This document shows positions 1-4,951 of a stretch of 6,667 bases of DNA, in pieces. A program made the translations under genes and the position numbers. Under the pieces are notes generated by a model that saw nothing but the letters and a program-made list of their open reading frames with translations, made no database searches and was not told the origin of the DNA. The first letter of the stretch is position 1. Each line of letters begins with the position of its first letter. The stretch covers positions 1 through 6,667 of the forward strand of contig SKWJ01000281.1 in the NCBI GenBank assembly GCA_007128995.1, in the 5' to 3' direction. The DNA is from Paracoccaceae bacterium. Its GTDB lineage: Bacteria > Pseudomonadota > Alphaproteobacteria > Rhodobacterales > Rhodobacteraceae.

Positions 1-119
1 AGTTCCAGTTTCAGCCCAGCGATTTCCTGCTCTTCAATTGAAATTATCTGGCCAACACCATGGGCAGGATAGACTACATATTCGTTGGGACGAAACTCGG
101 ACTTCTTCACTTTCGACAT
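1..119 (-). CDS. carD: CarD family transcriptional regulator, N-terminal part (cut by window edge)
   Basis: Only the first 39 complete codons are in the window. They read MSKVKKSEFRPNEYVVYPAH, then GVGQIISIEEQE and AGLKLE, which is the very conserved N-terminus of CarD/CdnL proteins. This part forms the Tudor-like RNA polymerase interaction domain that contacts the beta subunit; the DNA-contacting C-terminal helices lie outside. CarD binds RNA polymerase at promoters and stabilises, or sometimes hinders, the open complex. I chose the ATG at 119 because AGAAGG lies at good spacing upstream and the protein then begins like other family members. The ATG at 125 is too close to that ribosome site. 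In-frame ATGs at 173 and 179 would add 18 to 20 residues and cannot be excluded. The gene follows fdxA on the same strand but is separated from it by an intrinsic terminator. Confidence 0.93.
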   Translation of the reverse strand, partial: MSKVKKSEFRPNEYVVYPAHGVGQIISIEEQEIAGLKLE

Positions 120-179
120 TCGCATTTTCCCTTCTGGTCCCGCTTTCAAAGCAAAAAAGCCACGGCAGGACATTCGCAT
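115..179 (-). repeat. 11-bp direct repeat covering the carD start and an upstream in-frame start
   Basis: GACATTCGCAT (plus strand) occurs at 115-125 and again at 169-179. On the coding strand each copy is ATGCGAATGTC, containing two in-frame ATGs. The copies are 54 bases apart, exactly 18 codons, with an open frame between them. Each copy is preceded by a purine-rich ribosome-site-like stretch (GCAGG before the upstream copy, AGAAGGG before the downstream copy). The repeat is seen directly; whether it reflects a duplicated initiation region is inference. Confidence 0.6.
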
Positions 180-205
180 CCTGCGTAACTTGTCACCTAT
201 CAGAC

Positions 206-234
206 AAAAAAAACGGCAGCTGGCACAACTGCCG
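206..234 (-). terminator. Rho-independent terminator after fdxA
   Basis: On the minus strand CGGCAG (234-229) and CTGCCG (219-214) form a perfect 6-bp stem. It extends through a U-G and a U-A pair to 8 bp, closing a five-base GUGCC loop. It is followed at once by eight U residues (213-206). This is a textbook intrinsic terminator for minus-strand transcripts coming from fdxA, about 110 bases after its stop codon. It also lies 87 bases upstream of the carD start, so any carD transcript starting before it would have to read through. Confidence 0.9.
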
Positions 235-263
235 ATCTGGGACTGTTATATTCGATTTTTGAT

Positions 264-291
264 TCTATAGCACAAAACCGGCGCGAATCAA
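264..291 (-). promoter_or_regulatory. Candidate promoter between fdxA and the terminator
   Basis: On the minus strand TTGATT (291-286) is followed after 16 bases by TATAGA (269-264), with TG at the extended -10 position (TGCTATAGA). The predicted start is near 257. A second weaker -10-like TATAAC lies at 250-245. Neither hexamer has the usual final T (T at -7), a feature of many Rhodobacter promoters that respond to CarD. Transcripts from here would meet the terminator at 234-206 before reaching carD. I found no better promoter between the terminator and carD. This is motif matching only. Confidence 0.3.
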
Positions 292-342
292 AGCGTGTTG
301 GTGACAGGAATACGACACAGACGCGCGATCAGCTGCGTTTAT

Positions 343-681
343 TTAGCCACCTTCACCCGGACTTTCAGAAAAATACTTCTCCAGCTTGCCGGTTTCTCCG
401 TCGCGCTCTGTCGCCTCGGGCAGCGGATCTTTCTTTGTAATGATCACTGGCCATTTGATCGAATATTTGCGGTTGAACTCGACCCAGGGCTCCATATCCG
501 GTTCGGTGTCTGGACGGATCGCGTCTGCGGGACATTCAGGTTCACAGACACCGCAATCAATGCATTCATCCGGATGAATGACGAGCATGTTTTCGCCCTC
601 GTAAAAACAGTCGACGGGGCATACCTCGACGCAATCGGTATATTTGCAGGCTATGCAGTTGTCGATCACAACATAGGTCAT
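343..681 (-). CDS. fdxA: Seven-iron ferredoxin FdxA ([3Fe-4S][4Fe-4S])
   Basis: This 112-residue protein is a small cytoplasmic electron carrier. Its cysteines match the Azotobacter ferredoxin I type: C9, C17 and C50 fit the [3Fe-4S] cluster, and C21, C40, C43 and C46 the [4Fe-4S] cluster. C12 and C25 are extra cysteines also usual in the family. The CxxCxxxxC arrangement near the N-terminus, CPVDCF, and [12 protein letters not shown] are all intact. The C-terminal half is the family's usual extension without cysteines. AAGGA seven bases before the ATG supports the start. The gene lies 72 bases after the S4 gene and before a strong terminator. A weak promoter-like sequence overlaps the S4 gene end, so fdxA may be read both from the operon and alone. 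The electron donor and acceptor cannot be told from the sequence. Confidence 0.96.
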   Translation of the reverse strand: MTYVVIDNCIACKYTDCVEVCPVDCFYEGENMLVIHPDECIDCGVCEPECPADAIRPDTEPDMEPWVEFNRKYSIKWPVIITKKDPLPEATERDGETGKLEKYFSESPGEGG

Positions 682-732
682 GAAGGCATCCTTGATCTTT
701 GGGGGCGACGCAGGCGCGCGCGTGTCGCAGGG

Positions 733-761
733 GACATAATCCAGCGTCTACAATCAATCAA
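733..761 (-). promoter_or_regulatory. Weak candidate promoter for fdxA
   Basis: On the minus strand TTGATT (761-756) is followed after 17 bases by TATGTC (738-733), giving a predicted start near 726 and a leader of about 45 bases. The -35 box overlaps the stop codon region of the S4 gene. The -10 box matches the consensus at only its first three positions. The leader could form a short GC stem (arms 705-709 and 724-728). The call rests on spacing and the expected need for separate fdxA expression. Confidence 0.25.
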
Positions 762-1131
762 GCGTCTGTGACCGTGCTGCGGCAAAACGGCGGCGCGCCC
801 GCTTCTCGGGGCGGCCACCAGATAGCGGTTCCGGGCGTGAGATATCCACCGGAGCGAGTGGTGGCGACAAGTCTTCATAAAGCATCCGCGCTTCCGGAGC
901 TGGGCCGCGCCTTTGGCCCAAGGCGAGAATGCGCAGAACAATGACCCGCTCACCCAGCGCGAATGTCAGGACACAGCCTTCCGAAACGCCATATCCAGGT
1001 TTAACAATCCGGTTTCCATTGACCCGCACTCCTGCCCCTTCAACCAGTTTCACCGCAAGTGCACGGGATTTGACGAACCTCGCCTGCCACAACCATTTAT
1101 CAAGCCGAAGCGTCTGGCGCTTCTCGGTCAC
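754..1131 (-). CDS. RNA-binding S4 domain protein, Hsp15-like
   Basis: This 125-residue basic protein begins RLDKWLWQARFVKSRALA, followed by GAGVRVNGNRI and VKPGYGV. That is the S4 RNA-binding fold (residues about 9-65) in the form seen in Hsp15/HslR. E. coli Hsp15 binds free 50S subunits carrying a stranded nascent chain and helps recycle them; that role is known for the family and only inferred here. The C-terminal tail is typical, with GGRPEKRARRR (residues 105-115). The start is GTG at 1131-1129; no ATG is in frame nearby. AAGGA lies seven bases upstream, inside the last codons of the helicase gene, which ends only three bases earlier. Translation is therefore probably coupled to the helicase. 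The two genes are in the same reading phase, separated by the helicase TGA and one GAC codon. Confidence 0.9.
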   Translation of the reverse strand: MTEKRQTLRLDKWLWQARFVKSRALAVKLVEGAGVRVNGNRIVKPGYGVSEGCVLTFALGERVIVLRILALGQRRGPAPEARMLYEDLSPPLAPVDISRPEPLSGGRPEKRARRRFAAARSQTLD

Positions 1132-1134
1132 GTC

Positions 1135-3993
1135 TCATTCCTTAAGCTTGAGTCCCATCAAGGCAGCGGCGAAGGGATTGTCAGGATCGATTCGATCGGA
1201 TTTCCGGTTGGGCGCAGGTGCCGCACTCGGGTCGCGCTTTTGGTCCGGCTTTCGGCCTTTTGGTTTGCCAGACTGTTGGCGGTCGGATTTCGGCCTGCCA
1301 GCCTTGCGACGTTTTTCTTGTGGGTTTTCGGTCTGCGAATTGCCATCTCCGGGCTTGCGGTCTTGACGGAACGCACGACGGGGACGCGGCTCCCAGGTAA
1401 ACGTGTAAAAGACTTCCAGCAATTCTGGGGCGTCTATGTTGGGGGCCGCACCAATGGCGGCACTATCATCCGACGGTTCGCTGCCATCAATTTCGGCCTC
1501 AGCTATCAATGCCTGTCCGTCAGCGGTTTCCTCGATCTTTGTATCGTCCGGAGGAACACCTTCCGCGGCTTCCACATCTATTTTCGGTTCCGTTGGTTCA
1601 GCAGCAGGCTTTGCTTTAGGGCGCTCTTTCTTCTCAGCCTTATAGCCCAGTCCTTCCATCAGGTCCGCGAACTGTTCCAGCGTTGTCCCAGTGATGGACA
1701 GCATGTCCGGGTTTGCTTCAAAACCGATGCGACTGTCACAGGGGCGCAACAGATCTGCCAGACGTTCCAGCATGTCTATGCGTATCGCTCGGGCCCCGGA
1801 TGGCATGTATCCTGCCATCAGATAATGGGCTTTCGGCACGTCCGCGATATTGGGAATCGTCACAAGGCCAGGCGGCGGGCTTTCAGGAAACTCCTCCAGC
1901 CCTTCCGCCAAGGATTGCAGGACAAGGCGCAGACGCGTGGGGGCTGGTTTCAGCAAGATTGGCAAAAACACTGTGTACTGGCCAAAGCGCACACCATGTT
2001 TGCGCAACATACCGCGTGCATCCTGATCCAGCGCCTTCACGTCTGCCGCGATCCGATCGCGCGCTATGACCCCCAGCGCCTCGACCAACTGAAATGCGAC
2101 CCCGCGCGCCAGGCCACTCAGCGTTTCGTCACGCGACATATTCATCAGCGGTTCGAAAAGGCTCGCGATCTTGCGGTCGATGAAATGCTGAAGGCGGCGA
2201 CGCACCTTGTCCGCCACGTCCGGGCCTGCTTCGTCATCAACAAATGCCTGTACCTTTGGTCGCAGAGGATCATCTCCCCGGACCAGCTTGCCGACGGCCG
2301 AGTTTCCCCACATCAGCCCGCCCTGCTCTGTAAAGTCGAACTCTGTATCTGCGGCATTGTAAAATGTGTCTGCCCGCAAATGAAAGAGTGGCGTCAGCGC
2401 AGCCAGAGAGGCCTGTCTCAGCGTCTTGGCCTCATCCGCGCTGGCTGTCTTGTCCTGCCGGAAGCGGAACCCTTCGAGGCGTCCGATCAATTCGCCCTCG
2501 ACCGTCACTTCGCCTTTGTCGTTCACCTCAGCCACAAGGCTCTCCTTCTGCTTCAACCGGCGCAACAGCACACTTGTACGCCGGTCAACAAATCTTTGCG
2601 TCAAACGCGCGTGAAGTGCGTCCGACAAGCGGTCTTCTACAGCGCGTGTTTCTCCGCGCCAATGATTTTCGTCATCCAACCAGCCTTTTCGTTGCGCAAT
2701 ATATGTCCATGTGCGGATATAGGCCAAGCGTTTCGAGAGCGCGTCGATATCCCCATCGATTCTGTCAATGCGGCTGATATTGCGCGCCAGCCATTCAGGA
2801 TCGATCCGCCCCCTCCCCTGCAGGAAATCGAAGATCTGCCCAAGGAGCCCTGCATGCTCGGCAGCAGAAATCCCTCGAAAATCTGGAATTCGGCAAACAT
2901 CCCAGAGCAGTCGCAGATCGCGTGGAGTGTGCAGTCGGTCGCGTGTCTCTGGCAATTCCAGAAGGGTTTTCAGGGCAACAAGGTCATCAGCATCCCGGGC
3001 GCGCGACAACCACTCATTGTCCGTCTGCCTCTCCAGCGAGGCAACAAGCCGCTCTGGCAAGCCAAAGTCAAGGCGCGGGTTGCGCCATTGAAGTTTGCGA
3101 ACCGGCAGGAAGGTATGAGCCTCAATCGCCTCTGCCACTTCATCAGGAAAGGGGCGTGCCTCTCCGGTGACCCCGAAGGTGCCGTCTGCCTGATACCGCC
3201 CTGCCCGTCCAGCGATCTGTGCCAGTTCATCGGGTCCCAAAGGACGCATGCGGCGACCGTCAAATTTGCGCGTCGCTGAAAATGCGACGTGTTTGATGTC
3301 AAGATTGAGGCCCATCCCGATGGCATCCGTCGCCACGAGGTAATCCACATCTCCATTTTGGTAGAGGGCAACCTGCGCGTTGCGCGTGCGCGGGGACAGC
3401 GCGCCCATGACAACAGCGCATCCGCCTTTCTGGCGGCGAATCAATTCTGCGATCGCATAGACATTTTCGACACTGAAACCAACAATCGCACTGCGCGCCG
3501 GCATCCTGCTGAGTTTCTTGGAGCCAGTATAGGTCAGTTGTGACATCCGTTCGCGGCGCTGAAACTGTACCCCGGGCACCAGTGCCGCGATGGCAGACCG
3601 CATCGTGTCTGACCCCATGAAGATCGTTTCATGAAGGCCGCGCGCCCCAAGCAGCCGATCTGTGAACACATGGCCGCGATCGGGGTCATTGCAGAGCTGT
3701 ATCTCGTCGATGGCGACGAAATCCGCGCCAATCTCGAGTGGCATCGCTTCGACTGTGCAGACCCAGTATTGGGTGCGGTCAGGAACAATACGCTCTTCAC
3801 CGGTCACGAGCGCCACGCAATCAGGGCCACGAAGGGCGCGAATCCGGTCATAGACCTCGCGCGCCAGCAGCCGCAAAGGCAGTCCGATCACGCCGGTCCG
3901 ATGGGCCAGCATCCGCTCAATGGCATAATGGGTCTTGCCCGTATTCGTGGGGCCTAGAACCGCAACAGCCCGCGACTGTGCGCGCATGTTCAT
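1135..3993 (-). CDS. Suv3-like DExH-box RNA helicase with long disordered C-terminal tail
   Basis: The product is 952 residues. Its N-terminal half is a superfamily 2 helicase close to mitochondrial Suv3. GPTNTGKT (14-21) is the Walker A motif, DEIQ (96-99) is motif II, MGSDTM (126-131) fits motif III, DYLVATDAIGMGLNL (217-231) contains motif V, and QIAGRAGRY (259-267) is motif VI. Mitochondrial Suv3 unwinds RNA 3' to 5' and works with a degradative exonuclease; RNA turnover is the likely but unproven role here. Residues about 300-780 form a long alpha-helical region that includes KHGVRFGQYTVF (665-676) and LPILLKP. From about 785 the protein becomes a low-complexity acidic then Lys/Arg/Pro-rich tail. 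The tail carries the island ELLEVFYTFTWEPRPRR (857-873) and ends DPDNPFAAALMGLKLKE. Only 13 residues precede the Walker motif. GGGGAG eight bases before ATG 3993 supports this start. The TPR gene ends 35 bases upstream, and the S4 gene starts three bases after the stop. Confidence 0.92.
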   Translation of the reverse strand: MNMRAQSRAVAVLGPTNTGKTHYAIERMLAHRTGVIGLPLRLLAREVYDRIRALRGPDCVALVTGEERIVPDRTQYWVCTVEAMPLEIGADFVAIDEIQLCNDPDRGHVFTDRLLGARGLHETIFMGSDTMRSAIAALVPGVQFQRRERMSQLTYTGSKKLSRMPARSAIVGFSVENVYAIAELIRRQKGGCAVVMGALSPRTRNAQVALYQNGDVDYLVATDAIGMGLNLDIKHVAFSATRKFDGRRMRPLGPDELAQIAGRAGRYQADGTFGVTGEARPFPDEVAEAIEAHTFLPVRKLQWRNPRLDFGLPERLVASLERQTDNEWLSRARDADDLVALKTLLELPETRDRLHTPRDLRLLWDVCRIPDFRGISAAEHAGLLGQIFDFLQGRGRIDPEWLARNISRIDRIDGDIDALSKRLAYIRTWTYIAQRKGWLDDENHWRGETRAVEDRLSDALHARLTQRFVDRRTSVLLRRLKQKESLVAEVNDKGEVTVEGELIGRLEGFRFRQDKTASADEAKTLRQASLAALTPLFHLRADTFYNAADTEFDFTEQGGLMWGNSAVGKLVRGDDPLRPKVQAFVDDEAGPDVADKVRRRLQHFIDRKIASLFEPLMNMSRDETLSGLARGVAFQLVEALGVIARDRIAADVKALDQDARGMLRKHGVRFGQYTVFLPILLKPAPTRLRLVLQSLAEGLEEFPESPPPGLVTIPNIADVPKAHYLMAGYMPSGARAIRIDMLERLADLLRPCDSRIGFEANPDMLSITGTTLEQFADLMEGLGYKAEKKERPKAKPAAEPTEPKIDVEAAEGVPPDDTKIEETADGQALIAEAEIDGSEPSDDSAAIGAAPNIDAPELLEVFYTFTWEPRPRRAFRQDRKPGDGNSQTENPQEKRRKAGRPKSDRQQSGKPKGRKPDQKRDPSAAPAPNRKSDRIDPDNPFAAALMGLKLKE

Positions 3994-4028
3994 CTGCCCT
4001 ACTCCCCAGCCTTGCAGGCTTACGCCAC

Positions 4029-4598
4029 TTAAAGTTCGATCCCTGACAGACGGCGGTCCAGCCGGTCGAGCGCGGCTTTTACGTCATCACGGTGCGGATG
4101 TATAGCGTAAGAGGCTTCATAAGCCTTTCGGGCGCGGTCGAATGCACGCAGTTCCTCGAATATGCGGCCCAGCCCCGCAAGCGCAGAGAAATGATGAGGA
4201 TTGAGCACCAGCGCCTGTTGCAGATCGTCAATTGCCATTCCCAATCTCCCAGCCATAAACCATGCAGTGGCACGGGAGTGATAGGCCTCTGCAAAATCGG
4301 GCGCGTGGTCGATCAAGGCTGTAAGATGGTCTATGGCGCTCTCGGTATCGCCCCGGCGTGTCGCATCGCGACCACGCTGCAGCAACAGATCGGCACTCGC
4401 CGATCCCGACCGCGACCAAAGGCGCGCGATCTGCCGTTCGATTCGCTGCCAGCTTTGCTGATCTGGGGCTTGCAACTCTTCCAGCAATCGCGCAACTTCC
4501 TGCGTATCAGCGCCATCACTGGCCTCTGCCAATGAAGCAGTAGCAAAAACGGCGAATGCCGCAACGACAAGATTGAGAATGGCGCTTCTTACCCTCAT
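4029..4598 (-). CDS. Exported tetratricopeptide repeat protein
   Basis: From the ATG at 4598 the protein has 189 residues. Residues 1-26 look like a Sec signal peptide: MRVR, a hydrophobic core (AILNLVVAAFAVFA), then a likely signal peptidase I site after LAEA. This points to the periplasm. About three TPR units follow: residues ~69-102, ~103-136 (AEAYHSRATAWFMAGRLGMA, then DDLQQALVLNP) and ~137-170 (FSALAGLGRIFEEL, then ARKAYEASYAIHP). TPRs are protein-binding scaffolds and no enzymatic motif is present. An in-frame ATG at 4634 would add 12 residues in front of the signal peptide. I prefer 4598 because the signal peptide then starts normally and a TACAAT -10 box sits so close that the RNA would begin at this ATG. 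Neither start has a ribosome site. The gene leads the helicase-S4 unit; partner and role are unknown. Similar proteins are usually annotated only as TPR proteins. Confidence 0.85.
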   Translation of the reverse strand: MRVRSAILNLVVAAFAVFATASLAEASDGADTQEVARLLEELQAPDQQSWQRIERQIARLWSRSGSASADLLLQRGRDATRRGDTESAIDHLTALIDHAPDFAEAYHSRATAWFMAGRLGMAIDDLQQALVLNPHHFSALAGLGRIFEELRAFDRARKAYEASYAIHPHRDDVKAALDRLDRRLSGIEL

Positions 4599-4630
4599 AA
4601 TTCGAATTGTAGCGCATTCGCTGCGCGAAT
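4599..4630. promoter_or_regulatory. Two adjacent palindromes in the divergent TPR/SCP2 spacer
   Basis: AATTCGAATT (4599-4608) is a perfect 10-bp palindrome overlapping the -10 box and start point proposed for the TPR gene. ATTCGC-TGC-GCGAAT (4616-4630) is a perfect inverted repeat with 6-base arms and a 3-base centre. It lies between the proposed -35 and -10 boxes. Both contain ATTCG/CGAAT. They sit in the only spacer (4599-4663) between the divergent units, so they could be operator half-sites or a transcript hairpin for the plus-strand gene. No regulator is identified, and the plus strand shows only weak promoter hexamers. Confidence 0.4.
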
Positions 4631-4633
4631 CCA
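4606..4633 (-). promoter_or_regulatory. Candidate promoter for the TPR-helicase-S4 unit, predicted leaderless
   Basis: On the minus strand TACAAT (4611-4606) matches five of six -10 positions. Counting its last T as -7 puts +1 at 4599, one base before the A of the ATG at 4598. The messenger would be essentially leaderless, which fits the absence of a ribosome site before this ATG. The -35 region is poor: TGGATT (4633-4628) at 16 bases spacing matches three of six. A perfect inverted repeat fills most of the spacer. Confidence 0.4.
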
Positions 4634-4663
4634 TAGACGCGGCATCACAAAACGGAGCAGACC

Positions 4664-4951
4664 ATGAGCGAGATTATGTCCCACGCGATCGAAGCGCTGA
4701 ACGCGCGCCTTCCCGAAGGCTTTGACGGTACAGCCAAGTTCGAGATCACGGGCGAAGGGAGCATCATGATTGACGAAAACGGCGCGCATGAGGGCGACGG
4801 CGACGCAGACATCACGATGATCGCCAGTGCAGATACGTTTCGGGGCATTCTTGAAGGTGATGTGAACCCAACCATGGCCTTCATGTCAGGCAAGCTGAAA
4901 ATTGAGGGCAATATGGGCATGGCAATGAAGCTCGGCGCAGCCCTCAGCTGA
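4664..4951 (+). CDS. SCP2 sterol-carrier-like lipid-binding protein
   Basis: This 95-residue single-domain protein fits the SCP2 family, which binds lipids or fatty acyl groups in a hydrophobic tunnel. The best evidence is the C-terminal half: TMIASADTFRGILEGDVNPT (51-70), then MAFMSGKLKIEGNMGMAMKL (71-90), the usual signature of bacterial SCP2 proteins. Full length is normal for the short bacterial form. There is no signal peptide or membrane segment, so it should be cytoplasmic. GGAG six bases before ATG 4664 is a good ribosome site. The stop overlaps the start of the hydrolase gene by one base, so the two are co-transcribed and probably translationally coupled. It may hold or present a lipid for the hydrolase; that link is inferred from gene order. 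The natural ligand is unknown, and bacteria of this group generally lack sterols. Confidence 0.88.
   Translation: MSEIMSHAIEALNARLPEGFDGTAKFEITGEGSIMIDENGAHEGDGDADITMIASADTFRGILEGDVNPTMAFMSGKLKIEGNMGMAMKLGAALS

Noticed and set aside
38..270. Plus-strand frames over the carD start and the terminator
   Set aside because: They run antisense to the conserved CarD N-terminus and through the terminator stem; no ribosome site or family match.
705..728. CGCGCG run with GCGAC/GTCGC arms in the fdxA leader, considered as a riboswitch or thermometer
   Set aside because: The stem is short, interrupted, and does not include the ribosome site; no known RNA family is matched.
295..771. A 158-codon plus-strand frame opposite fdxA
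   Set aside because: It is again the mirror frame of a well-recognised gene, with no ribosome site and no recognisable product.
913..3279. A 788-codon open frame on the plus strand opposite the helicase and S4 genes
   Set aside because: Its codons are exact mirror images of the sense codons (same codon boundaries). It is open only because the sense genes avoid TTA, CTA and TCA over this stretch, and it ends at a TCA serine codon of the helicase. Its translation looks like no known protein, whereas both sense genes are clear family members.
4008..4020. Inverted repeat AGCCT-TGC-AGGCT between the TPR stop and the helicase start, considered as a terminator
   Set aside because: The stem is only 5 bp and is followed on the minus strand by GGGGAGTAGG, not a U tract; it overlaps the approach to the helicase ribosome site and at most affects translation.
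4599..4634. Start of the TPR gene at the upstream ATG (4634)
   Set aside because: It would put 12 polar residues before the signal peptide, has no ribosome site, and lies upstream of the likely transcript start.
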